This document shows, piece after piece, positions 1 through 11,293 of a stretch of DNA of 64,000 bases (position 1 is its first letter; every line of letters starts with the position of its first letter). Below the pieces are notes generated by a model. The model did not search any database. It saw only the letters and a program-made list of their open reading frames with translations, and was not told the DNA's origin. This stretch comes from Crotalaria pallida (lineage: Eukaryota; Streptophyta; Magnoliopsida; Fabales; Fabaceae): contig CM075651.1 in NCBI GenBank assembly GCA_037953625.1, positions 110,175,001 to 110,239,000 of the forward strand, given 5' to 3'. The translations under genes were made by a program, and so were the position numbers.

Positions 1-2
1 CT

Positions 3-241
3 TCATCTGCAATACTGTCAGGGACAATTGAGACTGAGCCAGAGTTGCTCTCATCAACTCCATTATCAGGCATCTCATGATTTGGTTCTGAGTCATCTTT
101 CTTCCCTTTCCCTGTAGACTTTGATCCAGAATTTTGCACATTCCGAGAATCGTTGTTAGTGTACAGTGATGGTGCAAGCGGCACAATAACTTTGTTATAT
201 CCTCTTAAGTGACTGGCCACGTGAATGACTTTGTCGTGGTT
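3..241 (-). other. Open frame without start, possible coding remnant
   Basis: On the minus strand an open frame runs from a TGA at 244-242 to the window edge, about 79 codons with no early ATG. Its distal half is hydrophilic and protein-like, rich in Ser, Asp, Gly and Lys (for example KSTGKGKKDDSEPNHEMPD). The proximal part overlaps sequence shared with unit G near 61395-61500, where the frame is shifted by one base. It could be a captured exon, the end of another element's ORF, or chance. I do not recognise a family. Confidence 0.25.
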
Positions 242-517
242 TCATGTCTTGTGGAATCCACTGTACTATAGGGAGGTGTTTGCTGTGGTCCCTTAGAGGT
301 TGAGACCCGTTAGGAGCGCGGCTTAGAATGGGTCGACCAATTTAGGATAATAAAGACTTAAAAGACTTAAAAGACTCTAAGCTTAAATCCTTTCTAACTA
401 CGCGATGAGAGTGAAGTAGTGGAGAGGAAAGATACCGTATGCCTGGAGGTTGGGCATCCTCCAAGTGGTGATTGCGATAAGGGAGGGCAAGGACGGTGAA
501 ACGTCAAGAAGCCTAAG

Positions 518-610
518 AGCGCTTCCCTAGGCGGACGAGATTACAATGATCAAGGTCACTGGCGGGCATTGATCGTAGCAAAGACTGCAACGCGAACTAG
601 GGACAGAGCT
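518..610 (+). other. Long stem-loop shared with units G and D
   Basis: The 5' arm at 518-530 ends CCCTAG and the 3' arm at 597-610 begins CTAGGG. The stem continues imperfectly outward (AGCGCTT against ACAGAGCT), and TGTCGCCCCC follows immediately. The same position in G pairs CTCTAG with CTAGAG, and in D pairs TTGTAG with CTACAA. The paired bases therefore covary while the flanks are conserved. A short GACG-loop-CGTC hairpin precedes it at about 492-505. This looks like a selected RNA structure. Confidence 0.6.
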
Positions 611-1189
611 GTCGCCCCCTTGAGCAAATCTTAGATGGTGTAGAGGGAATCCGAATGGGACTAGAAGCCATTGTTTTTGCGAAATGGGGAAATTATGAAA
701 TGATATTTTGTTTTGCTGGCCAACAAGGCATGGTTCCAGCCGGTACGTACCCTTTGGCTTCGATGTCAGCATGGTTAGGATTCCTGTGCATCCCATCTGC
801 TTTCCGAACTAGGACGTGGTTGGATATTGAAGGAGGAGATGTATCGTGTGTGCTAATCTACCCCTTACCTAAATGATTTCCCTCCCTAAATCATAGATGG
901 TTGTGAAAGACTAAGTGGAAAGTTTATGAGTATAGAATTCTCAAGTAATGATGTTGATTGGCTATAATGATGAGTTATAAAGATAAAAGTGATAATGATA
1001 TGATATGGTGAACACATGGTAATGATGAGACGTTAATGTTATAATGAAAAATGTCATATTATAATTGTATGTGTTTGGTTCTAGTGCGATCCATCGCATA
1101 AGCCCATGCCGTCGACGACATTGTTCGTTTGATAGCTAACTCTCTCTCTCTCTTCTCTTCTATGTACTCGTTTCTATGGTAAACTTTAG

Positions 1190-1516
1190 ATGGCGGAACG
1201 AGTGCTGCGATTGGTGATGTCCCCTTTAGCGGGAGGACAGTGGGTTAGGACAACTAATGGATGGATATTGGAGGGGCCAACGAGACTCAGTTTTGTGGAC
1301 AGAGAGCATGTGCTTCGTGGAGTAGCTACTGATCGTGTGCAAATTCGTTTTCTACTGAGAGACTTTATGCCAGGCAGACCCAGGGATTTTCATCAGAATG
1401 AACCACCTGTCAATGACGATATTGGTGAGGAAGAGGACCCCGAGGAGGATCCAGAAGAAGATCCCAAAGAAGATCCGGAGGAAGACCCAGCAGAGAATCC
1501 AGACGTCGATGAGTAG
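1190..1516 (+). CDS. LTR-resident small protein, family member F
   Basis: A 108-aa ORF of unknown function. It starts at the ATG directly after a pyrimidine tract and AG (1188-1189), so the start looks like the first codon of a spliced exon. Residues 1-65 contain a segment shared with unit D: W-x-R-T-x2-G-W followed by E-H-x-L-x-G. The C-terminus is a run of acidic EEDP/KEDP repeats. Related ORFs sit at the same place in D (52153), E (56697, minus) and H (54022, minus), and a broken copy is in G. Acidic tails recur in E and H but not in D. No known domain is recognised; gag, pol and chromodomain motifs are absent. Confidence 0.5.
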   Translation: MAERVLRLVMSPLAGGQWVRTTNGWILEGPTRLSFVDREHVLRGVATDRVQIRFLLRDFMPGRPRDFHQNEPPVNDDIGEEEDPEEDPEEDPKEDPEEDPAENPDVDE

Positions 1517-1553
1517 TTTCAGCTTGTAGTAGTGTATGGTTTTTGTTTATGAG

Positions 1554-1558
1554 TCAAG
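1554..1558 (+). repeat. Target-site duplication TCAAG, left copy
   Basis: The five bases before the chain element's first TG are TCAAG. The same five bases follow its last CA at 25491-25495. This brackets the whole LTR-gag-LTR-gag-LTR array as one insertion. Confidence 0.9.
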
Positions 1559-1914
1559 TGTAACATCCCTAATTTAATTCCAAGCATAATTAGTGAATTA
1601 ATAAATTTAAAGTGTAGGGAATGGGTAGATTAATTGCTTAAAGAAATTTGGGAGCAAGGTGAGTGGTAATTATAAGTATTAGGGGTTGTGTAGGAGACAT
1701 TGGTAGCAAGGGGCAAAATTATCTAAGCGAAATCGGGGTTAAATCGGCGTTTTAAATATTAGAAATCAGCTGGTACGAGAAAATTTGGAATTTATTATAG
1801 GATGCTAAGAAATTAAATTCCACCGTTGGATATGAAGTTTAAGGGATTAAGAAGCTTGTCCAAAAATTTGGGCCCGATCCGACGGTTAACGAAGAGGTCA
1901 TGGCGATTTGAAGT

Positions 1915-2115
1915 TAGGACCCCCCGGTGCGCCCAGGCACGCACCGGTGCGTCCCAGACGCACCAGGTGCATGAATCACGCACCAGATCAGTAGGTCTCT
2001 CGCCCAGGCGCGCCACACTTTCGCCCAGGCGCGCGACGGATCTCATACACGCACCAGCAGTGCGTGGCGCGCGCGCAGGCGCACCAGCACCGCGCCCAGG
2101 CGCGCGGCGCGAATC
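1915..2115 (+). repeat. GC-rich palindrome cluster in chain LTR 1
   Basis: Contains GGTGCGTCCCAGACGCACC (1951-1969 region), an exact 8-bp stem with a CCA loop, followed by many GCGCCCAGGCGC-type palindromes. The same cluster recurs in LTR 2 (about 7500-7690) and LTR 3 (about 13120-13320), and in modified form in the type-2 LTRs (about 13870-14060 and 20265-20445). It lies upstream of the splice donor. Confidence 0.7.
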
Positions 2116-2684
2116 AGATCCCCACCAGCTCTACAAATCGCGCACCAGCCCCTCCCTCTCCCCATTTCTTCCCCACCACTTGCCTTCTCCTCCACCCAAA
2201 ACCGCCCCCAACACCTCCAGCCACCATCGGAGCCGCCCCAAGGCCACCACCCCTCTCCTTGGCCCTTCCTCCTCCCCATAGATCTACTTTCTTCCTCCTC
2301 CCTCTTGATTTCTTTCTCTCTCTTCTTGGATCCCCATCTCTCTCTCCACCACCAAACCCTCCACCATCCACCATGAACCACCACCACGAACAACCACCCA
2401 CCACCGACCCAGCTCACCGCCACCATCAAGAACCCCTTTTCCTTTTCTTCCCCTAGCTTTGCTCTCTCTCTCTCCCTCTTCCCTCTATTTGGTCTCTCTC
2501 TCCTTCCACCGGATCTCACCGGCATCGTTACCGACCGTGATTGCACCGGGCTTGTGTTGGGTACTCCGAGGCTTGAAGCTTTGGCCTCGATCCGTCCGCG
2601 ATCGTTCTCAATAACGAGGAGCAACACCGACGCCGTCATCGACACCGAGCCACAACCCAGGTTCTTTTTAAAAGAAAGCTCGAG

Positions 2685-4165
2685 GTAAGAAGGGTCGTAT
2701 TACCTCTACTTAGAGAGTAAATTCTAGGATTCTATAGTAGTGACTAAGAACATGATAATTAAGAAATAAGATAATAAACCTTAGGGTAGTCCCCGCTAAT
2801 ATAAATGATTTATTTAAAATTGATAATGGAATAAATTGGATGTGCATAGAATGAGTTCCGGAGTGAATGAATGTGATAGGATATTAAAATAGTTAATATA
2901 GAATGAAAGTGTAGAAAAACATAAAATAAAACCAAGGGAAATTAGTTGAGGAAAACCAGCGAAACATGAGAGTAAAAGAATATAGAGTATTTGTAATAGG
3001 CAAGGAGAGTAGAATGATTAAAACTAAAGGTGAGGTAAAAGAGGAGTTAGAGTACGAAAACAATAAGAAAGCACGGAGTAGACTTAGTTAAGAGTTGTCA
3101 GGTAGTAATGAAATAGAAACGAAAATAATAAACTAAACTCCAAATACAAGTAGGTAATCGGTGAAAGAATTTAGTGAAAAGATGATAAGACAAAAAGAGA
3201 GAATGCAATCATGGTAGTTAAATATAATGGAATAGTAATATAGGAAAAATAAGTAAATAAAAGTGTGAGACAGAGGAGTCATTGGAATAACTAAGAATTT
3301 GAAATGGGAATTTAAAATATAACGACTATACCAAAGCTAAGTGGAGTAAGATGTAAGCTAGAGTAATTAATAAAAAGAATAAGGAAAAAGGAAAAGGAAG
3401 AGAAGAAGAAAAAGAAAAGAAAGGGAAAAGGGAAATAATTAAGAGCTAGTAACGAGAATTAAAATATAACGTATATGGCCTAATCAAGCAAAATTAGATA
3501 CAAATGAGAATCATTAGTGAACAGAATGTATTTAAAATAGACGAGAATAAAGAAAAGGGAAAGGACTGAACGGCAGGAGGTCGGTAGACCCTGTCACAAC
3601 AATAAAAAGTAAAATGGCAGGAGGTCGGTAGACCCTGTCACAATAATAAAAAGTAAAATGGCGGGAGGTCGGTAGACCATGTCACAATAATAAAAAGTGA
3701 AATGACAGGAGGTCGGTAGACCCTGTCACAAAGATAAAAGTGAAATGACGGGAGGTCGGTAGACCCTGTCACCATAATAAAAAGTAAAACGGCAGGAGGT
3801 CGTTAGACCCTGTCACCATAATGAGAAGTAAAATGGCGGGAGGTCGGTAGACCCTGTCACAATAAAAAAAAAAGTAATATGGCGGGAGGTCGGTAGACCC
3901 TGTTACAATAATGAAAAGAATAAAGGAACGAAAAGGTAACCGGCATGTGGGCCAAGTAATGGAAAATGAATAAAGAATGGAAATGAGAGAATGATAAGAG
4001 AACCAGAGATTAAACGAATATGAGAATAACTAAAGGACTAGAAGAGATTAATTGAATGAATAGCGTATGCTAAGAATTGGGTAGGCTTAGTTTATTACTA
4101 TGTCTCTTTTAGGATTTATCTTTTTAAGTTCTGTGTAATGCTACCCTTCTTGCTATATTTTGCAG
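2685..4165 (+). other. Candidate intron within chain LTR 1
   Basis: The donor CTCGAG|GTAAGA is at 2684/2685. The acceptor TTTTGCAG is at 4158-4165, preceded by a T/C-rich tract. The hairpin array lies wholly inside. Equivalent sites occur at 8260/9783 in LTR 2 and 23602/25126 in LTR 3, where the base after the acceptor AG has changed. Splicing is inferred from consensus and conservation only. Confidence 0.5.
3572..3920 (+). repeat. Hairpin repeat array, chain LTR 1 (8 units)
   Basis: Eight units of about 44 bp. Each carries a hairpin with outer arms TGACAG/CTGTCA, inner arms GGTC/GACC and loop GGTA, separated by AT-rich linkers (aataataaaaagtaaaat). Outer-arm variants are ggcagg, ggcggg and gacagg. 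Confidence 0.85.
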
Positions 4166-4536
4166 GTATTGAAGTGGAGCTTACATGGATTATGGCCGAG
4201 CAGGATTTTCATTCCACTACGTGGAATGTATATTAAATATTTTGAGTGGACGATTACTTTTTGTAAATTATAATATGAATTAGTAGCTTGCCCTGAAACT
4301 TGTACTAATCGGGCGTTAGGATCTGTTATAACTATTAAATTGTTGTGGTTTATGATTTTAAATATTTCTGGCTGACAGGTTTTAAGAAGAAGAATTTTGG
4401 GAAGTCCGGAAAACAGAGGAAACTCTGTCGGATTTTCGTAAAAGTTTTTATAAATAATCCAGTTTAAAAAGGAATTTTCTATCACCAATTTTAATAAAAC
4501 CTAAAATTAACTAATAAATGTGTGAGTGTTACATTT

Positions 4537-4548
4537 TGGTATCAGAGC
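4537..4548 (+). other. Primer-binding site, initiator-Met tRNA
   Basis: TGGTATCAGAGC lies 3 nt after the LTR end and complements the 3' end of plant initiator-Met tRNA. It primes minus-strand cDNA synthesis. Confidence 0.9.
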
Positions 4549-4689
4549 AGTTTCTCCTCAGCCTTGGAGTTATATTACTCCAATGATTACTCACCCAGCG
4601 AGTAATTGGTGTACATAGTAAGAGTCTAGAGGTAATAATAGGATATTTATACTAAGGTGTATATATACATATATGAGTATTAAGCCTTA

Positions 4690-5673
4690 ATGATCTACTC
4701 TCCCTGGCTAAACAGAATAGCTGGAGGACGAGCGGGTAATGATGGAATTGCTGCTATTCTGGAGCATCTGGTTCAGATGCAACAGCAACAGGGTGAGCAG
4801 ATGGCAGCTGCAGCAGCAGCAGCAACAGCCGCAGTATCAGCTTTGCAAACTCCTTCGCCAGCTCCAGCGGGAATTGACTGGATGACACGATTTAGGAAAA
4901 GTGGGCCGCCTCGTTTTGAAGGTGGAAATGATCCTGATGGGGCTCAAAGGTGGATACAAGAAGTGGAGAAGATTCTCCGTTCCCTTCAACCACCAATGGA
5001 GCAGCATGTCCGACTAGCTGAATTCATGCTGACCAATGAGGCAGAACATTGGTGGGATCAGCAAAGAAGAGGATTGGCGGCAACTAATCCTTTGATTTCT
5101 TGGGAGGTGTTTAAGGACCTTTTCCTAGGGAAATATTTCCCTGAGGATGTTCGGAGAGAGAAGGAGATTGCTTTTCTCCAATTGACTCAAGGTTCTATGT
5201 CAGTTGGGGACTATGCAGCTCGATTTGAAGATCTCATCCGTTTTTCTGAATATCGGGATGCCAGTGACCGTGGCAAGTGTGTTAAGTTTGAAGCTGGGCT
5301 TAGGAGTGATATTCGCCTATCGTGTGAGTATCACAACATTGATAACTTGGCTCTCTTGGTCAACATGGCAAGCACATATGAAAAGGGTCTCAAACGAATG
5401 TCAAATAATGAGTGGTTTGACAAGGGCAAGGAATTGGCTCCGGAATCAGGTCCCTGCTTTGACATCAACACTAGGGCAGTAGTGCTGAGTGATGTGGCCC
5501 TGAATGGGGATACCCCAGGAGTTAGGCAACCATGTTCGCTATGTGGGAAGCCCCACAGGCGTCTATGTTTGTTGTTGAAGCAGCACAAGAACAAGGGCCT
5601 CTGCTATATATGCGGACAACCGGGACACATTGGGGCGAACTGTCCTGGACGTATCGGAGAAGGGAGCGAATAA
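4690..5673 (+). CDS. gag: Gag protein, chain copy 1
   Basis: 327 aa, intact. It packages element RNA into cytoplasmic virus-like particles. A Gln/Ala-rich N-terminus (about 31-55) precedes a retrotransposon gag domain at about 65-180, marked by EAEHWW, GKYFPEDVRREKEIAFLQL and FEDLIRF. A short C-x2-C-x3-H-x3-C cluster lies at 282-293 and a canonical CCHC knuckle (CYICGQPGHIGANC) at 305-318. The pair is typical of Tekay/Del-type Gag. The type-2 start ATG aligns with ATA here, so translation would need the in-frame ATG ten codons upstream at 4690. No pol follows. Confidence 0.9.
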   Translation: MIYSPWLNRIAGGRAGNDGIAAILEHLVQMQQQQGEQMAAAAAAATAAVSALQTPSPAPAGIDWMTRFRKSGPPRFEGGNDPDGAQRWIQEVEKILRSLQPPMEQHVRLAEFMLTNEAEHWWDQQRRGLAATNPLISWEVFKDLFLGKYFPEDVRREKEIAFLQLTQGSMSVGDYAARFEDLIRFSEYRDASDRGKCVKFEAGLRSDIRLSCEYHNIDNLALLVNMASTYEKGLKRMSNNEWFDKGKELAPESGPCFDINTRAVVLSDVALNGDTPGVRQPCSLCGKPHRRLCLLLKQHKNKGLCYICGQPGHIGANCPGRIGEGSE

Positions 5674-7135
5674 ACTAGCCAAGGTACTTTTCATGTTAAT
5701 GCTGCATCAACTGGTTACTTTAGCATCTTTGCTTAGAGTAAGCGTGAGTAGTGTAATCTAGAAGGAGTCGATAGGTGTTAAAACCTTAGTTAGAAATTCC
5801 ACCAAGCTCAATTGTGATAGTGTGGTCCTCTAATAGAGTGTAAGGTCAGGATTGGTCATCCTTTCTCTTGCACCTGTTAAAAGATAATGCTATCATTCAA
5901 TAACGCAGTGACGTACAGTTAATAAATGTGAGATTGAGACTGACCACCTCGGTCTTCGCGTTTATTAACATGCTATATTATTGCAGTCATCTAGTTGAGA
6001 TCCGAATAAACCATCTAGGAATTCTATCTCTGTCAAAAGCCCGATTAGACTTTAATCCTATAGGATCTTTACCAAGACTCATGAACAGTGATTTGCAAAC
6101 CAACCCAATTCAAGACACTCATATTCTGTATTTCCACCGCGAACATCCAACTAAATGATCGAACCACCCCTCTAACTTGCATGAGAACTTAGCCGTATGC
6201 GTGGGTATGAAGAGCCTAGCTAATCAATTCTTGGAATCAACCCAGTTTCCTCCCTGCCTTCGACTTACTCAGGTATGTTGATAATAAGTGGGGGAGACTT
6301 GACGACTCGATTCGGATCCTATCCGAGCGACAATAGCTAGCAATCATACCATAAGCCATTGGACTACTAAACGGATAATTCCAAACGCTTTGCGGAGAAA
6401 TTGAAGGAGAGTTAAACTAGAGGTAAAACAATACCTCCCCAAAATAACACCGAATTGAGAAGTAACATCTAGGCCTTGACTGAGACCAATCAATTAGCCG
6501 TAGATTCATAGAAAACGCATCCTTCGACAACTTTCTGATGAAAATGCACACTTTAGGGGATAACCTCCATTGTCTTCTTGTTTGACATGTATCCAGTACA
6601 TCCTGGGTCATCTTGCAAAGACCATGAGACTCACTCTTGCGTGCTTCATGTTTCTTCTTTTCATCTTCACTCTCTTCAAGCTTCAAGCATCTCAGATGCA
6701 TAGGTGAGAATTTGCCAAGTCGTAGAAACCCAGCATAGTTCAATGCCTACCGATAGATAGTCACCTACGTGTCCTCTTTTCAGCCTTGGATACCGGTCGG
6801 GAACCGGTGTACTCTATTCTGAGCAACGAATGAGCATACTCCCTAGCATGAATATAATCAAGTATTTCAATGCTAAGTGGGGGAGGATTTCAATCCAAGG
6901 AATGAGAGATGGAAATTTAATAATAAGAAAACTGACGACCCTGTGTAGATAGAGATAGTACGTAGTGCCAGAAGATAGACGTTGAACTGGGCATGGCCCT
7001 AACCACATATGGAGCGGAAAGTAAAAATCGAAGGGAAGTGAAAACCGTAGTCAGAAGCTTACTAACGGGATGGTTCTCCATTTGAAGGAATTGAACGGAA
7101 TTTCGGGGACGAAATTCTAATAAATGGGGGAGAAT
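5674..7135 (+). other. Post-gag non-coding region, chain copy 1
   Basis: No long plus-strand ORF. The first ~900 bp are nearly identical to the corresponding part of the type-2 element (18054 onward), far more so than the two gag genes are to each other. It ends with the inverted repeat GAATTTCGGGGACGAAATTC and the polypurine tract AAATGGGGGAGAAT at 7122-7135. The inverted repeat matches the 3' end of Tekay/Del-type chromoviruses, so this region is probably a decayed or replaced pol remnant. Confidence 0.7.
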
Positions 7136-10100
7136 TGTAACATCCCTAATTTAATTCCAAGCATAATTAGTGAATTAATAAATTTAAAGTGTAGGGAATG
7201 GGTAGATTAATTGCTTAAAGAATTTTGGGAGCAAGGTGAGTGGTAATTATAAGTATTAGGGGTTGTGTAGGAGACATTGGTAGCAAGGGGCAAATTATCT
7301 AAGCGAAATCGGGGGTTAAATCGGCGTTTTAAATATTAGAAATCAGCTGGTACGAGAAAATTTGGAATTTATTATAGGATGCTAAGAAATTAAATTCCAC
7401 CGTTGGATATGAAGTTTAAGGGATTAAGAAGCTTGTCCAAAAATTTGGGTCCGATCCGATGGTTAACGAAGAAGTGATGGAGTTTAAAGTTAGGACCCCC
7501 GGGTGCACCTAAGCACGCACCGGTGCGTCCCAGACGCACCAGGTGCATGAATCACGCACCAGATCAGTAGGTTTCTCGCCCAGGCGCGCCACACTTTCGC
7601 CCAGGCGCGCGACGGATCTCATACACGCACCAGCAGTGCGTGGCGCGCGCGCAGGCGCTCTAGCACCGCGCCCAGGCGCGCGGCGCGAATCAGATCCCCA
7701 CCAGCTCTAGAAATCGCGCACCAGCCCCTCCCTCTCCCCATTTCTTCCGCACCACTTGCCTTCTCCTCCACCCAAAACCGCCCCCAACACCTCCAACCAC
7801 CACCGGAGCCGCCCCAAGGCCACCACCCCTCTCCTTGGCCCTTCCTCCTCCCCATAGATCTACTCTCTTCCTCCTCCCTCTTGATTTCTTTCTCTCTCTT
7901 CTTGGATCCCCATCTCTCTTTCACCACCAAACCCTCCACCATCCACCATGAACCACCACCACGAGCAACCACCCACCACAGACCCAGCTCACCGCCACCA
8001 TCAAGAACCCCTTTTCCTTTTCTTGCCCTAGCTTTGCTCTCTCTCTCTCCCTCTTCCCTCTATTTGGCCTCTCTCTCCTTCCACCGGATCTCACCGGCGG
8101 CGTTACCAATCGTGATCGCACCGGGCTTGTGTTGGGTACTCCGAGGCTTGAAGCTTTGGCCTCGATCCGTCCGCGATCGTTCTCAATAACGAGGAGCAAC
8201 ACCGACGCCGTCATCGACACCGAGCCACAACCCAGGTTCTTTTTAAAAGAAAGCTCGAGGTAAGAAGGGTCGTATTACCTCTACTTAGAGAGTAAATTCT
8301 AGGATTCTATAGTAGTGACTAAGAACATGATAATTAAGAAATAAGATAATAAACCTTAGGGTAGTCCCCGCTAATATAAATGATTTATTTAAAATTGACA
8401 ATGGAATAAATTGGATGTGCATAGAATGAGTTCCGGAGTGAATGAATGTGATAGGATATTAAAAGAGTTAATATAGAATGAAAGTGTAGAAAAACATAAA
8501 ATAAAACCAAGGGAAATTAGTTGAGGACAACCAGCGAAACGTGAGAGTAAAAGAATATAGAGTATTTGTAATAGGCAAGGAGAGTAGAATGATTAAAACT
8601 AAAGGTGAGGTAAAAGAGGAGTTAGAGTACGAAAACAATAAGAAATCACAGAGTAGACTTAGTTAAGAGTTGTCAGGTAGTAACGAAATAGAAACTAAAA
8701 TAATAAACTAAACTCCAAATACAAGTAGGTAATCGGTGAAAGAATTTAGTGAAAAGATGATAAGACAAAAAGAGAGAATGCAATCATGGTAGTTAAATAT
8801 AATGGAGTAGTAATATAGGAAAAATAAGTAAATAAAAGTGTGAGACAGAGGAGTCATTGGAATAACTAAGAATTTGAAATGGGAATTTAAAATATAACGA
8901 CTATACCAAAGCTAAGTGGAGTTAGATGTAAGCTAGAGTAATTAATAAAAAGAATAAGGAAAAAGGAAAAGGAAGAGAAGAAGAAAAAGAAAAGAAAGGG
9001 AAAAGGGAAATAATTAAAAGCTAGTAACGAGAATTAAAATATAACGTATATGGCCTAATCAAGCAAAATTAGATACAAATGAGAATCATTAGTGAACAGA
9101 ATGTATTTAAAATAGACGAGAATAAAGAAAAGGGAAAGGATTGAACGGCAGGAGGTCGGTAGACCCTGTCACAACAATAAAAAGTAAAATGGCAGGAGGT
9201 CGGTAGACCCTGTCACAATAATAAAAAGTAAAATGGCAGGAGGTCGGTAGACCCTGTCACAATAATAAAAAGTAAAATGGCGGGAGGTCGGTAGACCATG
9301 TCACAATAATAAAAAGTGAAATGACAGGAGGTCGGTAGACCCTGTCACAAAGATAAAAGTGAAATGACGGGAGGTCGGTAGACCCTGTCACCATAATAAA
9401 AAGTAAAACGGCAGGAGGTCGTTAGACCCTGTCACCATAATGAGAAGTAAAATGGCGGGAGGTCGGTAGACCCTGTCACAATAAAAAAAAAGTAATATGG
9501 CGGGAGGTCGGTAGACCCTGTCACAATAATGAAAAGAATAAAGGAATGAAAAGGTAACCGGCATGTGGGCCAAGTAATGGAAAATGAATAAAGAATGGAA
9601 ATGAGAGAATGATAAGCGAACCAGAGATTAAACGAATATGAGAATAACTAAAGGACTAGAAGAGATTAATTGAATGAATAGCGTATGCTAAGAATTGGGT
9701 AGGCTTAGTTTATTACTATGTCTCTTTTAGGATTTATCTTTTTAAGTTCTGTGTAATGCTACCCTTCTTGCTATATTTTGCAGGTAATGAAGTGGAGCTT
9801 ACATGGATTATGGCCGAGCAGGATTTTCATTCCACTACGTGGAATGTATATTAAATATTTTGAGTGGACGATTACTTTTTGTAAATTATAATATGAATTA
9901 GTAGCTTGCCCTGAAACTTGTACTAATCGGGCGTTAGGATCTGTTATAGCTATTAAACTGTTGTGGTTTATGATTTTAAATATTTCTGGCTGACAGGTTT
10001 TGAGAAGAAGAATTTTGGGAAGTCCAGAAAACAGAGGAAACTTTGCCGGATTTTCGTAAAAGTTTTTATAAATAATCCAGTTTAAAAAGGAATTTTCTAT

Positions 10101-10151
10101 CACCAATTTTAATAAAACCTAAAATTAACTAATAAATGTGTGAGTGTTACA
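7136..10151 (+). repeat. Chain LTR 2 (3,016 bp), shared by both internal regions
   Basis: Begins TGTAACATCC after the polypurine tract and ends GTGTTACA before the second primer-binding site. It serves as 3' LTR of copy 1 and 5' LTR of copy 2. Donor at 8260, acceptor at 9782-9783, nine hairpin units at 9147-9535, GC palindrome cluster at about 7500-7690. Near-identical to LTR 1 and LTR 3 by eye. Confidence 0.9.
9147..9535 (+). repeat. Hairpin repeat array, chain LTR 2 (9 units)
   Basis: Nine units of the GGTC-GGTA-GACC hairpin, one more than LTR 1. One unit carries accatg instead of accctg, shared with LTR 1 but not LTR 3. Confidence 0.85.
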
Positions 10152-10154
10152 TTT

Positions 10155-10166
10155 TGGTATCAGAGC
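10155..10166 (+). other. Primer-binding site, second internal region
   Basis: TGGTATCAGAGC, 3 nt after the end of LTR 2. Identical to the first site. Confidence 0.9.
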
Positions 10167-10309
10167 AGTTTCTCCTCAGCCTTGGAGTTATATTACTCCA
10201 ATGATTACTCACCCAGCGAGTAATTGGTGTACATAGTAAGAGTCTAGAGGTATTAATAGGATATTTATACTAAGGTATATATATATATATATATGAGTAT
10301 TAAGCCTTA

Positions 10310-11293
10310 ATGATCTACTCTCCCTGGCTAAACAGAATAGCTGGAGGACGAGCGGGTAATGATGGAATTGCTGCTATTCTGGAGCATCTGGTTCAGATGC
10401 AACAGCAATAGGGTGAGCATATGGCAGCTGCAGCAGCAGCAGCAACAGCCGCAGTATCAGCTTTGCAAACTCCTTCGCCAGCACCAGCGGGAATTGATTG
10501 GATGACACGATTTAGGAAAAGTGGGCCGCCTCGTTTTGAAGGTGGAAATGATCCTGATGGGGCTCAAAGGTGGATACAAGAAGTGGAGAAGATTCTCCGT
10601 TCCCTTCAACCACCAATGGAGCAGCATGTCCGACTAGCTAAATTCATGCTGACCAATGAGGCAGAACATTGGTGGGATCAGCAAAGAAGAGGACTGGCGG
10701 CAACTAATCCTTTGATTTCTTGGGAGGTGTTCAAGGACCTTTTCGTAGGGAAATATTTCCCTGAGGATGTTCGGAGAGAGAAGGAGATTGCTTTTCTCCA
10801 ATTGACTCAAGGTTCTATGTCAGTTGGGGACTATGCAGCTCGATTTGAAGATCTCATCCGTTTTTCTGATTATCGGGATGCCAGTGACTGTGGCAAGTGT
10901 GTTAAGTTTGAAGCTGGGCTTAGGAGTGATATTCGCCTATCGTGTGAGTATCACAACATTGATAACTTGGCTCGCTTGGTCAACATGGCAAGCACATATG
11001 AAAAGGGTCTCAAACGAATGTCAGATAATGAGAGGTTTGACAAGGGCAAGGAATTGGCTCCGGAATCAGGTCCCTGCTTTGACATCAACACTAGGGCAGT
11101 AGTGCCGAGTGATGTGGCCCCGAATGGGGATACCCCAGGAGTTAGGCAACCATGTTCGCTATGTGGGAAGCCCCACAGGCGTCTATGTTTGTTGTTGAAG
11201 CAGCACAAGAACAAGGGCCTCTGCTATATATGCGGACAACCGGGACACATTGGGGCGAACTGTCCTGGACGTATCAGAGAAGGGAGCGAATAA
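10310..11293 (+). pseudogene. gag: Gag protein, chain copy 2, N-terminus broken
   Basis: The frame equivalent to copy 1 starts at 10310 but has an in-frame TAG at 10409-10411, where copy 1 has CAG (a C-to-T change). An internal ATG at 10421 opens 290 codons that keep the whole gag domain, both zinc clusters and the C-terminus. Differences from copy 1 are scattered and few. A shortened Gag could still be made by initiation at 10421. No pol follows. Confidence 0.85.

Larger units (their letters stand above)
1..1558 (+). mobile_element. Unit F, left part (long-LTR unit)
   Basis: This is the left in-window part of a plus-strand unit interrupted at 1558 by the chain element. From about 157 it aligns by eye with unit G (reverse strand, about 61500 down to 60815), including the blocks around 'gtgactggccacgtg', 'ggagggcaaggacggtgaa' and 'tgtcgcccccttgagcaaat'. 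It carries a long stem (518-610), a CCGTCGACG motif at about 1108, and a pyrimidine tract plus AG directly before the small ORF at 1190. The unit resumes at 25496 and ends GGGGTGTTACA at 25914. Its 5' end lies outside the window. I read it as an LTR or solo LTR. Confidence 0.7.
1559..4533 (+). repeat. Chain LTR 1 (2,975 bp)
   Basis: Begins TGTAACATCC and ends GTGTTACA. Parts in order: an AT-rich head; a GC-rich cluster of short palindromes (about 1915-2115); CT-rich leader sequence; a splice-donor consensus at 2685; a purine-rich AT block (2700-3570); eight hairpin repeats (3572-3920); an acceptor at 4164-4165; and an AT-rich end. It is about 41 bp shorter than LTR 2, which fits loss of one of nine hairpin units. 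Long apparent ORFs in the CT-rich part are low-complexity artefacts. Confidence 0.9.

Noticed and set aside
492..520. Hammerhead-type ribozyme core (GAAAC near the mini-hairpin)
   Set aside because: No CUGAUGA box or third stem could be placed.
2043..2645. Long ORFs on both strands in the CT/GA-rich part of the chain LTRs
   Set aside because: Low-complexity tracts with few stops. They recur in every LTR copy and give Ser/Pro/His or Arg/Gly/Glu strings without a domain.
3572..3920. Evenly spaced palindromic repeats resembling a CRISPR array
   Set aside because: The setting is a plant LTR with near-identical AT-rich linkers instead of diverse spacers, and no cas genes.
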